A stretch of DNA of 36,553 bases from WVWN01 sp964563535 (lineage in GTDB: Bacteria > RBG-13-66-14 > B26-G2 > WVWN01), in contig CAZLXP010000014.1 in the NCBI GenBank assembly GCA_964563535.1, positions 1 through 36,553 of the forward strand, read 5' to 3'. Of the stretch, positions 16,071-24,546 are shown in pieces. Below the pieces are notes generated by a model, which saw only the letters and a program-made list of their open reading frames with translations, was not told the DNA's origin and did not search any database. Each line of letters starts with the position of its first letter. The stretch's first letter is position 1. The position numbers were made by a program, and so were the translations under genes.

Positions 16071-16328
16071 GCGCCCATTAACGCCGCGGCGCGGCGGGCG
16101 GCCTGTCGCCGATTTAAGCGTTCGTCGTCCGGTTGACACCCGTCGGTGCGGTATGGTAACCTCACGCCGTTCGGAACCGGCGCGGCTTCGATACGCATAC
16201 CGGCGGCGGCGCGACGATGCGTGCGTGACAAGGGGCGGGCGTAGATGCTGGCCGATGACGTTGCGCCGGCTCAGGTCGTCGCTGAAATCGTCGCGTGGGC
16301 GCGGGTGATGAGCGGGGGATGAACTTCC
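16071..16328. other. Intergenic stretch between aroE-like gene and prfB
   Basis: No convincing gene lies here. On the plus strand there is a promoter-like pair, TTGACA (16133-16138) and TGG-TAACCT (16157-16162) with 18 bp between the hexamers, pointing toward the aroE-like gene. It is followed by a GC-rich inverted repeat (CGCCGTTC/GGAACCGGCG, about 16165-16182) and a 25-codon reading frame (16245-16322, MLADDVAPAQ...) preceded by AAGGGG. These may make a small RNA or small protein, or be chance. Confidence 0.35.
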
Positions 16329-17159
16329 TTATAGTTCGCGCTTCCGGAGTTCGGCCGTCGCGGCCCGGCGCATAGCGTGAAGCGGCGCTTGAGAGCCGGT
16401 CCATATCTCGAAAGCGCGCGCGCTCCGGTAAAGGAACATGGTCGTGCCGTCGGCGTGGCGTAGGCCTCGCGCGGCCGCGGCTTCCAATAACGGCGTCGGG
16501 CGGCCGTAGCTAAGGTCGTATACGAAACACCCGCTGGGTATGGCGGCGTAGTCTATGGCCAAGGGCGTTTCGGTTGTTCCCTCCGGGGGCGCGGCGTTGA
16601 CCACCGCCGCGGGCTTTTTTTCCGCGAGGAAAAAGTCGGCGTCGGCGGCGCGGATTACGGTGGCCCGCGTCGAGACGCCCGGCCGCGGCCGCGTCAGGTC
16701 TCGCGCGGCATAGGTGACGGAAGCGCCGCCTTGCTCGAGCGCGACGCCGGAAGCTCGAGCGGTGGCGCCCGCTCCCAATATTAATAACGGCTCGCCCGCG
16801 AAATTCAGCGCCAGCTCGTCGAGGGAACGAGCGAAGCCGTCGACGGCGGTATGGAAACCTTCTACGGCATCGGCGCTCAGTCGGACGGTATCCACCGCGC
16901 CCAACAATTCGGCTTCGGCCGAAAGTCGGTTGCACAAAGCGACGGCGGCCTCCTGGCAAGGGAAAGCCGCGTTCGCGCCGGCCAGGCCTTCTCGTTTAAG
17001 CCGTTCGAACAGGCAGGCTAACGTCTCCTCGTTCGCCCGGAACGGCACGTACGGCCAATTATAGCCTGCCGCCGTAAACGCCGCGTTGAGGACTACGGGG
17101 TATAACGAATCCTTGACGGGATCGCCGAACAGCGCGAATATTTTCGAAGCCTCGGACAT
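16329..17159 (-). CDS. AroE-like protein with substrate-site residues replaced
   Basis: This 276-residue protein has the two-domain fold of shikimate 5-dehydrogenase, the NADPH enzyme of aromatic amino-acid synthesis. FGDPVKDSLYP (11-21), GANAAFPCQEA (61-71), LGAVDTV (86-92) and the nucleotide-binding LGAGATARASGVAL (128-141) align well with AroE blocks. However, the residues that bind and turn over shikimate are changed: Lys65 is Gln69, Asp102 is Ala105, Asn86 is Asp90, Ser16 is Tyr20 and Gln244 is Arg245 (Escherichia coli numbering first). The fold is kept and the cofactor site looks intact, so it is a functional gene, probably not an ordinary shikimate dehydrogenase. It is divergent from the GT2 gene and separated from prfB by 312 bp. 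Confidence 0.8.
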   Translation of the reverse strand: MSEASKIFALFGDPVKDSLYPVVLNAAFTAAGYNWPYVPFRANEETLACLFERLKREGLAGANAAFPCQEAAVALCNRLSAEAELLGAVDTVRLSADAVEGFHTAVDGFARSLDELALNFAGEPLLILGAGATARASGVALEQGGASVTYAARDLTRPRPGVSTRATVIRAADADFFLAEKKPAAVVNAAPPEGTTETPLAIDYAAIPSGCFVYDLSYGRPTPLLEAAAARGLRHADGTTMFLYRSARAFEIWTGSQAPLHAMRRAATAELRKREL

Positions 17160-17267
17160 ATGGCTTTACCGATTTTATTAAAGTTTAACACGGAATCGTC
17201 GCCACGGAAAGTATTCCGCGGACCGCCTTTAATATTGGCGCCGGCCGGCATCAGGCCGCGATAACGA

Positions 17268-18269
17268 ATGGCGTACAAGGCCGCCGATATATCCGTCGTC
17301 GTGCCGGTGGGGGATGGCTCGGCGTCGGCGAGAGAGGTCGTGAAAACGGCCCTCGAGGCGTCGCCGCCGTCCGGCGAGGTAGTGGCCGTGGACGACGGCG
17401 TGGCCGACGATTCGTTGGCGGCTTTTCCGGCGAGCGACAGGCTCCGGCTCGTGCCTAATGACGGTGCCCCCGGCCCCGCGGGCGCGCGCAACGCCGGCGC
17501 CCGGGCCGCCCGGGGCGCGGTAATTCTATTTATAGACGCCGACGTCTTTGTGCCGGGGGATATATTCCAGCGGGTGGGCGATGCTTACGGCGACGACGTG
17601 GACGCGGTTTTGGGCGTCGAGGCCGAATTGCCGGACCTGCCCAATTTCGCGAGCAGATATAAAAACCTATGGATGCGCTTCACTTATTTAATATTACCGC
17701 GGCGGGTGGACTTATTTTACACGAGTTGCGCGTCTATCAAGAAAGACGTATTTCTGGCGGCAGGGGGTATGGACGAAGGTTACAAAAAGCCGTCGGTTGA
17801 GGATACCGCGTTCGGCCGGGCCCTCGCGGCCCGCGGCGCCCGCGTCGTCCTCGAAAAAGGCATAGAAGTAGAACATAGGAAGGTATATGGCACGGCGGAA
17901 GCGTTAGCGACCGGGTTCCGGCGCGGCGCGGCGCTGGCGCGATGTATATTGAGAATGGGAAGGCGCCGCGGCGCCGGCGGCAACCGCACGTCCGTGCCGA
18001 CGTCCTTTATCTTGTCGCTGCCGCTGCCGGCGCTGTTTTTACTTTGGGCGGCGTTGGCGCCCTTCGCGGGGGAGGCGGCCGCTATCGGCGCCGGCGCGAC
18101 GCTGGCCGCGATATACGCCCTGAATATCGGCTGGTTAGTATTCCTAAGCAAGCGCGGCGCGACCATGGCGGCGGGCGCGCTGGCCTTCCTTCCGCTCGAG
18201 TTGGCTTTCGGCTTGGCGGGAGGCGCGTGGGGGACGGCGAGTTATTTCTTGCTCCGACGGCGGTATTGA
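17268..18269 (+). CDS. Family 2 glycosyltransferase with C-terminal membrane helices
   Basis: This 333-residue protein has a GT-A catalytic domain (about 1-230): ISVVVPVGDG at the start, AGARNAGARAARGAVILFID and the DxD motif as DADV (about 92-95), then a GGMDEGYKKPSVEDTAFG acceptor-region block with the catalytic-base ED. Residues about 245-330 hold two or three membrane helices. Such proteins add sugars to lipid-linked or surface glycans on the cytoplasmic face. The loop usually written DDGSTD is DDGVADDS here. It opens a block of four plus-strand genes. No Shine-Dalgarno is clear before the ATG. Confidence 0.85.
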   Translation: MAYKAADISVVVPVGDGSASAREVVKTALEASPPSGEVVAVDDGVADDSLAAFPASDRLRLVPNDGAPGPAGARNAGARAARGAVILFIDADVFVPGDIFQRVGDAYGDDVDAVLGVEAELPDLPNFASRYKNLWMRFTYLILPRRVDLFYTSCASIKKDVFLAAGGMDEGYKKPSVEDTAFGRALAARGARVVLEKGIEVEHRKVYGTAEALATGFRRGAALARCILRMGRRRGAGGNRTSVPTSFILSLPLPALFLLWAALAPFAGEAAAIGAGATLAAIYALNIGWLVFLSKRGATMAAGALAFLPLELAFGLAGGAWGTASYFLLRRRY

Positions 18270-18286
18270 GTTAAGGTTTCGGGGTT

Positions 18287-19054
18287 ATGCGCCACGGCTT
18301 AACGATATCGGTCGTCATGCCCTGCTACAACGAGGAGGAGGGCGTCGCCGAGTGTCTGCGCCAGATGCCGGCCTTCGTCGACGAGATCATCGTGGTAGAC
18401 AACAACTCGAGCGATCGGACCGGCGCCGTGGCGCGCGCGGGGGGCGCCAAAGTCGTCTTCGAGGCGCGTCCCGGCTACGGCCGGGCGTATAAGTCGGGCC
18501 TTTCGCAAGCCGCCGGCGACGTTATCTGTACCTTGGACGGCGACGCGACGTACCCGGTTAACGCCATCCCTTATCTCGTCGACACCCTCGTCGCCGACGA
18601 CCTGGACTTCGTCAGCGCCTGGCGCGTCGTCGCCGATTGGCAGGAGAGCGTCGACTATTTCCTGCGCTACGTGGGGAACCGGATTTTTAACCTCGCCATC
18701 GTACTCCTCTACTGGTTCCGGGTCCGCGATTCGCAATCCGGGATGTGGTGTTTTAGGCGCGACGTACTCGGGCGGGTAAACGTCACCTCCGACGGCATGC
18801 CGTTTTCGGAAGAATTTAAGCTTGAGGTTTTCGAGAACCGCGGCGATATACGAACGAGGGAGGTCCCCATTCACTTCCATTACGTCACGCGCCGGGGCGA
18901 ATCCAAGTTGTCGCTTTGGCGCGACGGGACTAAGAACTTCCTCTTCCTTTTCGTCCGGCGCTTCAAGAAATTATTCGGGGTTTGGCGTACCGGGCCGCGC
19001 GTGGCCGACGAGAAGCCGATGGCGGAGTTGCCGGAGGAGAAGGCCGCGGCTTAG
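18287..19054 (+). CDS. Family 2 glycosyltransferase, dolichyl-phosphate-mannose-synthase-like
   Basis: This 255-residue protein has the compact DPM1-like GT2 domain: SVVMPCYNEEEGVAECL, EIIVVDNNSSDRT, the RPGYGRAYKSGL segment and the DxD-containing TLDGDATYP (about residues 84-92), then SGMWCFRRDV and a conserved acidic EEFKLEVFE. Proteins of this group make polyprenyl-phosphate sugars, which are donors for GT-C enzymes such as the GT39 protein encoded at 228-2351. No C-terminal membrane helices are present. It follows the previous GT2 gene after 17 bp. Confidence 0.88.
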   Translation: MRHGLTISVVMPCYNEEEGVAECLRQMPAFVDEIIVVDNNSSDRTGAVARAGGAKVVFEARPGYGRAYKSGLSQAAGDVICTLDGDATYPVNAIPYLVDTLVADDLDFVSAWRVVADWQESVDYFLRYVGNRIFNLAIVLLYWFRVRDSQSGMWCFRRDVLGRVNVTSDGMPFSEEFKLEVFENRGDIRTREVPIHFHYVTRRGESKLSLWRDGTKNFLFLFVRRFKKLFGVWRTGPRVADEKPMAELPEEKAAA

Positions 19055-19070
19055 GCCGTCCTGGCGCGTT

Positions 19071-19745
19071 ATGCCTTACGCCGACGTCGCTCCCTACTAC
19101 AAAAGTTTAACCGTAAGCCAAAAGCTCCATGCGCGCGTGCGATACGCGACCGCGCCGTTGGAGCGCGTGGCCGCGCTAATCCCGCCCGGGGCCGGGAGCG
19201 TCGTCGAGCTCGGCTGTTCCGCGGGCGTCTTCGCCAACGTCCTGAAGGCGCGGCGACCGGAACTTGACGTCGTCGGCGTCGACGCCGCCGAAAACAAAAT
19301 AGCCGCGGCCCGTAAGACCGCCGGCGGCCGCCGCGGCATAAAGTTCGTGCTTGACGACGCGTTCGCCTATGTCGGGGGGCACGGCCCGTTCGACGTCGTC
19401 GCCGTCGTAGATATGTTGTACTTACTGCCGCCCGAGCGCCAGGACGAGTTGATACGGCTGGCCGCGGCGCGCCTGCGCCCGGGCGGTTACATTATCATTA
19501 AAGAGATGACGGACCAACCCGGTTGGAAACGGCGTTGGTGCGCCTTTCAGGAATGGCTGGCCGTCCGGGTTATCGGCTTAACGGAAGGGGCGGGGATTTA
19601 TTTGCGTTCCGGCCGCGATTATCAACTGGTTCTGGAAGACGCGGGGTTGGCCGTTGAAACGTTTGACCTGAGCCGAGGTTACTTATACCCGCATTTCGCG
19701 TTGCGGGGGAGGAAGGTAGCCCCGGCCGGAATGCCTACTACATGA
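19071..19745 (+). CDS. Class I SAM-dependent methyltransferase
   Basis: The ATG at 19071 gives 224 residues (MPYADVAPYY...); longer in-frame starts would run into the preceding glycosyltransferase. The Rossmann SAM site is VVELGCSAGVFANVLK, followed by the acidic VVGVDAAEN and VVAVVDMLYLLPPERQ. Such enzymes methylate small molecules or sugars. The phrase LRPGGYIIIKEM is typical of the family. The substrate is unknown; placement with glycosyltransferases suggests a surface glycan or lipid carrier, but this is inference. Its TGA overlaps the next start (ATGA at 19742-19745). Confidence 0.85.
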   Translation: MPYADVAPYYKSLTVSQKLHARVRYATAPLERVAALIPPGAGSVVELGCSAGVFANVLKARRPELDVVGVDAAENKIAAARKTAGGRRGIKFVLDDAFAYVGGHGPFDVVAVVDMLYLLPPERQDELIRLAAARLRPGGYIIIKEMTDQPGWKRRWCAFQEWLAVRVIGLTEGAGIYLRSGRDYQLVLEDAGLAVETFDLSRGYLYPHFALRGRKVAPAGMPTT

Positions 19746-20347
19746 ACGAGTTCGACCTCAGCGCATGGCAGGCCGTCGAGGAAGCGGTCCGGCTGGAGAA
19801 CGAGCGCCAGCGGCGCGCGAAATTGCCGTCCGGGCGGCCCTACCGTTCCCTTCACCCCGACGCCGCGGAATTTATTTTTTTATTGGCTCTCGCGACCGGC
19901 GCGCGGCGCATCGTAGAGGTCGGCACGAGCGCGGGATATTCGACGCTGTGGCTGGCGCGGGCGTGCGCCACGACGGGAGGGCGGGTAGTGACCCTCGAGC
20001 GCAACGCCGCCATAATAGACGTGGCCCGGCGGCACTTTGACCGGGCCGGCGTCGCGGCCTTCGTCGACCTGCGCCCGGGCGACGCGCGGGAGACTCTCGC
20101 CGGCCTGGACGGGCCGTTTGACCTCGCCTTCGTCGACGGCGAGAAGGAGGAGTACGTCGCCTACGGCGAGTTGCTATGGCCGAGGCTTGCCGCCGGCGCG
20201 TCGCTCGCAGCCGACAACGTCCTCTCGCACGCCGACGCGACGGCGCCTTTTGTCGCGTGGCTTCGGGCCCGGGACGACGCCGCGGCGACCGCGGTCCTGC
20301 AAATAGGGAACGGCCTGTCCTGGACCGTCAAACGAGGTAAACGGTAG
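19742..20347 (+). CDS. O-methyltransferase, COMT-like family
   Basis: This 201-residue protein belongs to the Methyltransf_3 group (catechol-type O-methyltransferases). It has the family head with GRPYRSLHPDAAEF, the SAM site IVEVGTSAGYSTLWLARA, the acidic VVTLERNAAI and the metal-binding FDLAFVDGEKEEY followed by AADNVLSH. These enzymes use a divalent metal to methylate vicinal hydroxyls. It overlaps the previous methyltransferase by four bases, so both are made together. The substrate is not predictable. Confidence 0.88.
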   Translation: MNEFDLSAWQAVEEAVRLENERQRRAKLPSGRPYRSLHPDAAEFIFLLALATGARRIVEVGTSAGYSTLWLARACATTGGRVVTLERNAAIIDVARRHFDRAGVAAFVDLRPGDARETLAGLDGPFDLAFVDGEKEEYVAYGELLWPRLAAGASLAADNVLSHADATAPFVAWLRARDDAAATAVLQIGNGLSWTVKRGKR

Positions 20348-20386
20348 GCGCCTCTGCGCTCATAGTAAAGCCGCGCTACGTAACGA

Positions 20387-20424
20387 CTAAGGCGCGCCGG
20401 CGGCGCGCCTTAGCTTTACCTTTT
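20387..20424. terminator. Strong bidirectional terminator
   Basis: CTAAGGCGCGCC (20387-20398) and GGCGCGCCTTAG (20402-20413) form a perfect 12-bp stem with loop GGC, followed by CTTTACCTTTT. Flanking GTAAAGC (20365-20371) and GCTTTAC (20413-20419) can pair as well. It lies between the convergent O-methyltransferase and permease genes. Confidence 0.85.
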
Positions 20425-20435
20425 AAGCGTTTTTG

Positions 20436-22340
20436 CTAAGAAGGGACGGTCGCGACCCAGACGACGCAGGGCGCGTTCTTGAGGACGTACTCGACGGTAG
20501 TGGTGGGGAAGGGAAGGTCTTTGTGCCACCGGTCCGACGCCCCCATGACGATCAGGTCGGCGCCGACCTCCCGGGCGGTCTCGCATATCGTCTCGCCGGC
20601 GTGCCGCGACTGGACGAGGCGGGTCTCGACGTGGATGCCGTGCTCGGTCCCCACCGCCCAGACCTTGTGAAGTACGTCCTCCGCGGCGCTAAATTTGTCG
20701 TAGAGGAAAGTCTCCACCGGTAAGGCCGCGGGCATCTCGATGACGTTGAGGACGACGACGGTCGCGTTGTCCTCCTTCGCGATCTTAAATGCCGTATCGG
20801 CAACCTCGCAGCGGTAGAGCGATTTGACCGCGAGGAGAAGGGTTTTTATTTTAAAGGGGCAATATTCGGGAAACGAGACCTCCTCGACGGCGACGGCCCG
20901 CCCGGCGGGGATCTTACTCCGACGCCGGTACCAGTAATACATGCCGAGGCCCGCGAACATCCACAGGAAGCCCATCGTCCGGCCGAAGGGGTGGGTAAGG
21001 ACCAACGTCACCCATAAGGCGGATATACTGACGAGCCCTAGAAGGGCCGTTATGGGGAACTCGCGGCCGGCGATGCGGATATTAGGTTTTAATTTAAAGG
21101 GCCGCTCGAGCTTCGGCTCGCGCCACCGGATCCCCAGGAGCGAGGCGTGCGCGAGCGCGAACGCGAGCATGGCGCCGAAGTTGTATAGGTCGGCGAGGTA
21201 CGTCAACTTCTTGCCGAAGAAGATAACCAGGATGGCTATACCCGAGAAGGTGGCCAAGCTAAGGTACGGCGTCTTAAAGCGGCGGTGGAGCCGCGAGAAG
21301 AAGGCCGGGAGTTGGAAATGGCCGCCCATAGAATATGAGAGCCGGGAGGCGCCGATGACGCCGGCGTTGGTCGCGATGGTTAATACCGTGGCCCCCAACA
21401 CCGCGATCCAGGGGGCCAGGTATTTACCGAAGATCGGCATTTGCCCGGCGATGCCGGCGATGGGGTCCTCCAGGTATTTCGCCGTGAGCGTGCTCGACCA
21501 GACGCCGTCGGGCCCCGGGCCGAAAGGCATAGCGCAGATCGCGACCAGGACGATGCCCATATACATAAATAGGACCGTGGCCATCGTTAAGAGCATGCCG
21601 CGGGGGATGGTCTTGCCGGGGTTTCGGACCTCGCCGGACATCTGGCTCGAGGCTTCGATGCCGGTGTAGGCGACCATCGCGATCGTCACGCCGTAAATAA
21701 ATTGGTGCCACGTCGGGTGCGTGCCGATAGTGAGTTGGGTGACGAGCGTCGGTAGATTTACGAAGGCGACGAAGCCGATGACGATCAGCGCGAGCTCCGT
21801 AACGATGTCGAATACCGCGAGGAGGAAGGCGAACGTGGTAGATTCTTTTAGCCCGATTACGTTCAAGGAGGTAAGCAACGTGATGAGGGTCGCGGACGCG
21901 GCGAAGTGGCCCATCGGTGTGCGGAGGATGGGAAAGAAAAAGCCGAGGTAGGGCGGGACGGTGTAAGCCGAAATGGCGATGGTGACGACGTAGTCCAGCA
22001 ACAGCGCCCAACCCGCGATGAACGAAATCGCGTCCGAGTGGAACGCCCGCCGGGCGAAGACGCTCGAGCCGCCGGCCTCGGGCAGGGCCGCGGAAAGCTC
22101 GGCGTAGGTGAGGACCGTGAAGACGAAGAACAGGCCGGCCGCGGCGATAGCCAGCGGCGCCGCGCCCATCGCGAAGAGGGCCGTGACGCCGAGGGCGTAG
22201 TAAATGCTCGAGCCTACGTCGCCGTAACCGACCGCGTAGATGGCGCGGATGCCGACGAGCCGCAAGAGGTGGCCTTTGTCGAGCGTGAAGATCCGGCCCC
22301 GACTCTCCTCGGATATGTCAAATCGGGATTCTGGCGCCAT
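20436..22340 (-). CDS. APC-family amino-acid permease with fused UspA domain
   Basis: This 634-residue protein joins an APC (amino acid-polyamine-organocation) transporter, about residues 25-480, to a cytoplasmic universal stress domain, about 490-634. The transporter starts with the conserved first-helix phrase IYAVGYGDVGSSIYYALG and continues through about 12 helices. The UspA part shows VVVLNVIEMP and the nucleotide-loop motif GASDRWHKDLPFPTTTVEYV. APC-Usp fusions are known in many bacteria and may tune uptake to energy or nucleotide state. The substrate is unknown. No Shine-Dalgarno is evident before the ATG; an extended TGC-TATTAT box lies about 65 bp upstream on the minus strand. Confidence 0.9.
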   Translation of the reverse strand: MAPESRFDISEESRGRIFTLDKGHLLRLVGIRAIYAVGYGDVGSSIYYALGVTALFAMGAAPLAIAAAGLFFVFTVLTYAELSAALPEAGGSSVFARRAFHSDAISFIAGWALLLDYVVTIAISAYTVPPYLGFFFPILRTPMGHFAASATLITLLTSLNVIGLKESTTFAFLLAVFDIVTELALIVIGFVAFVNLPTLVTQLTIGTHPTWHQFIYGVTIAMVAYTGIEASSQMSGEVRNPGKTIPRGMLLTMATVLFMYMGIVLVAICAMPFGPGPDGVWSSTLTAKYLEDPIAGIAGQMPIFGKYLAPWIAVLGATVLTIATNAGVIGASRLSYSMGGHFQLPAFFSRLHRRFKTPYLSLATFSGIAILVIFFGKKLTYLADLYNFGAMLAFALAHASLLGIRWREPKLERPFKLKPNIRIAGREFPITALLGLVSISALWVTLVLTHPFGRTMGFLWMFAGLGMYYWYRRRSKIPAGRAVAVEEVSFPEYCPFKIKTLLLAVKSLYRCEVADTAFKIAKEDNATVVVLNVIEMPAALPVETFLYDKFSAAEDVLHKVWAVGTEHGIHVETRLVQSRHAGETICETAREVGADLIVMGASDRWHKDLPFPTTTVEYVLKNAPCVVWVATVPS

Positions 22341-22477
22341 TATTTATATTTTATAAGGCCGGCTGGCAGCCGACCCGGGTCGCGTCTTACGCGTCGAAAA
22401 ATTTACGTCATAATAGCATTTTTATTTTTTTAACCTCATCTATTTTTATCGTAACAGCGTCTCGAACGTTTGTCAAC

Positions 22478-22483
22478 TATAAT
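22478..22483 (+). promoter_or_regulatory. -10 box TATAAT before the metallo-hydrolase
   Basis: A perfect TATAAT lies about 70 bp before the ATG at 22552 in an AT-rich divergent spacer. No good -35 is seen at 16-18 bp, so this is a tentative promoter. Confidence 0.35.
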
Positions 22484-22551
22484 TCGGATATGGCCGGCCA
22501 GGGCAGCGCGGCAACGTTGACAGCCGCCATCAGGAATATTAATATGAAATT

Positions 22552-23208
22552 ATGCTTATCGAAACCCTTCAACTCGGGCCGGTGGCCACGAACTGCTACC
22601 TCTATTCGTGCGACGGCAAATACGCCGTCGTGATCGACCCGGCCGCAAGTGCCGACGAGATAGCCGGCCACCTGCGGGCGCTCGAGCTCGAGGCCGTAGC
22701 CATTATTAATACCCACGGCCATCTCGACCACATAGGCGCCAACGGCGCCCTCAAGGCGCTTTTGGGGGTTCCGATATGCATCGGCGAAGGCGACGCCCCG
22801 TACCTCGGCCCGGGCGCCCAATCCCTTCACCGTCAGGACGCGCTTATCATCGGGCCGGAGGCCGTCGCGTTGTTCCAGGAATATTACGCCGCGTCGCCGC
22901 CGGCGGACGTGCTCCTGCGCGAAGGCGACGAGGTGGCCGGCGCGGGCCTGAAAGTCGTCAATACGCCGGGCCACACCGCCGGCAGCATCTCGCTCGCGGG
23001 CGCCGGCGTGGTGTTTACCGGCGACGCGCTCTTCGCCGGCTCCATCGGCCGAACGGACTTGTGCGGCGGCGACGAGGAGGTGCTCCTATCCTCCGTCAGG
23101 ACCAAAATCCTGACGCTGGCTGCAACGACCGACGTGTTCCCCGGCCACGGCCCGCCCACGACGGTGGGCGAGGAGAGGGCCCATAATCCATTTTTATCCT
23201 TCGGCTAG
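22552..23208 (+). CDS. Metallo-beta-lactamase-fold hydrolase, glyoxalase II-like
   Basis: This 218-residue protein has the complete binuclear metal site: THGHLDH (H55, H57, D59, H60), H141 in NTPGHTAGS, D158 in FTGDALFAG and H199 in FPGHGPPT. The order and the phrase GDALFAGSIGRTDL match the YcbL/glyoxalase-II-like branch, which cleaves thioesters such as S-lactoylglutathione or related compounds. The C-terminal glutathione-binding domain of true glyoxalase II is missing, as in YcbL. It precedes the aminotransferase by 160 bp. The physiological substrate is not known. Confidence 0.92.
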   Translation: MLIETLQLGPVATNCYLYSCDGKYAVVIDPAASADEIAGHLRALELEAVAIINTHGHLDHIGANGALKALLGVPICIGEGDAPYLGPGAQSLHRQDALIIGPEAVALFQEYYAASPPADVLLREGDEVAGAGLKVVNTPGHTAGSISLAGAGVVFTGDALFAGSIGRTDLCGGDEEVLLSSVRTKILTLAATTDVFPGHGPPTTVGEERAHNPFLSFG

Positions 23209-23266
23209 TTGGAATCGGGGGCGGGGTTCCGTTTAGGCACCACGCGAGTTGTTTCCAAAATCAATC

Positions 23267-23297
23267 TTGACTTTCAAACTACCGTGTGGTAGTTTTT
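23267..23297 (+). promoter_or_regulatory. Palindrome with promoter-like or terminator-like features
   Basis: AAACTACC (23276-23283) and GGTAGTTT (23288-23295) form a perfect 8-bp inverted repeat with loop GTGT and then TT, so five T in a row (23293-23297). It may end the hydrolase transcript. TTGACT (23267-23272) is 17 bp before TAGTTT (23290-23295), so the same DNA could be a promoter for the glycine cluster with the repeat as operator. Confidence 0.5.
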
Positions 23298-23368
23298 GGC
23301 CTAATCTAAGGCGTTGTTTCCGCGCGAGTTCATTAGCTTTTACGTTCCTTAACCGATAGGAGAACGTC

Positions 23369-24532
23369 ATGTACATTGCGAAGCGGATGAGCCGGCTCGG
23401 TACCGAGACGGCTTTCGAGGTTTTAGCTAAGGCTAAGCAACTCGAACGTGAAGGGCGCGACATCATCCACCTTGAAATCGGCGAACCCGATTTCGATACG
23501 CCGGTCAATATCAGGGAGGCGGCCAAGAAGGCTCTAGACCAGGGATGGACCCATTACGGCCCCAGCGCCGGCCTTCCCGAACACCGCCAGACCATATCGG
23601 CGTACGTGAAACAGTATTGGAAGCTGGATTATTCCCCCGACGAAATCGTGGTCGTCCCGGGTGCTAAGCCCATAATGTTCTTCATCATCCTCGCCTGCGT
23701 CGAGGAAGGCGACGAAGTAATATACCCCAACCCCGGATTCCCCATCTACGAATCCATGATAAATTTTATCGGCGGCAAGGCCGTGCCGATACGGTTGCGC
23801 GAGGACCTCGACTTTCGGCTGGACGTGAACGAGCTCGCGTCGCTCGTAACGGCTAAGACGCGAATGATAATCGTCAATTCCCCGCAAAATCCCACCGGCG
23901 GCGTGCTCTCGAAAGAGGACCTCGAGGCCGTCGCCGAGCTCGCCATCAAGCGCGGCGTCATAGTGCTCTCCGACGAGGTTTATAACCGCACCATATACGA
24001 GGGGGAACACCACTCCATAGCGAGCTTCCCGGGCATGAAGGAACGGACCGTTATTATCGACGGTTATTCGAAGACGTACGCTATGACGGGATGGCGTTTG
24101 GGGTGGGGCGCGATGCCGGCCGAACTGGCGCCCCACATAACCCGCCTTATGACTAATTCCAACTCGTGTACGTGTTCATTTTCGCAGATCGCGGGTATCG
24201 AGGGCCTTACGGGGCCGCAGGACGACTCGCGGAAGATGGTGGAGGCGTTCCGCGAGCGGCGCGACGTCATAGTAAAAGGTTTGAATTCGCTGGAAGGTAT
24301 TAAATGCAACAAGCCCAGGGGTGCGTTCTACGTCTTCCCCAATATTACGGGCACCGGCAAAAATGAGAAGTGGCTCGCCGATTACTTCCTGGAAGAAGCC
24401 GGGGTAGCGTGTCTGGCCGGCACCTCCTTCGGCGAGTACGGCAAGGGTTATATCAGGTTCTCGTACGCCAACTCCGTCAAAAATATCGAGAAAGCGATAG
24501 GCCGTATGGCCGAAGCACTCAAATCGTTGTAA
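23369..24532 (+). CDS. PLP-dependent class I/II aminotransferase (aspartate/alanine type)
   Basis: This 387-residue fold-type I aminotransferase has the expected residues: NPTGG around N174, SDEVY (D202, Y205), the PLP lysine K235 in GYSKTYAMTGWRLGW and an arginine in the last domain (YIRFSYANS). It resembles the Ib subgroup of aspartate/alanine aminotransferases. AGGAG is seven bases upstream of the ATG. The gene precedes gcvT by 14 bp, so it is part of the glycine cleavage cluster. It might feed or drain glycine/alanine/aspartate amino groups, for example via glyoxylate, but the specificity cannot be read. Confidence 0.9.
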   Translation: MYIAKRMSRLGTETAFEVLAKAKQLEREGRDIIHLEIGEPDFDTPVNIREAAKKALDQGWTHYGPSAGLPEHRQTISAYVKQYWKLDYSPDEIVVVPGAKPIMFFIILACVEEGDEVIYPNPGFPIYESMINFIGGKAVPIRLREDLDFRLDVNELASLVTAKTRMIIVNSPQNPTGGVLSKEDLEAVAELAIKRGVIVLSDEVYNRTIYEGEHHSIASFPGMKERTVIIDGYSKTYAMTGWRLGWGAMPAELAPHITRLMTNSNSCTCSFSQIAGIEGLTGPQDDSRKMVEAFRERRDVIVKGLNSLEGIKCNKPRGAFYVFPNITGTGKNEKWLADYFLEEAGVACLAGTSFGEYGKGYIRFSYANSVKNIEKAIGRMAEALKSL

Positions 24533-24546
24533 AGGGCGACGTCCGT

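Noticed and set aside
24370..24546. N-terminal extension of GcvT
   Set aside because: It overlaps the aminotransferase in another frame and the GcvT family starts at the ATG at 24547.
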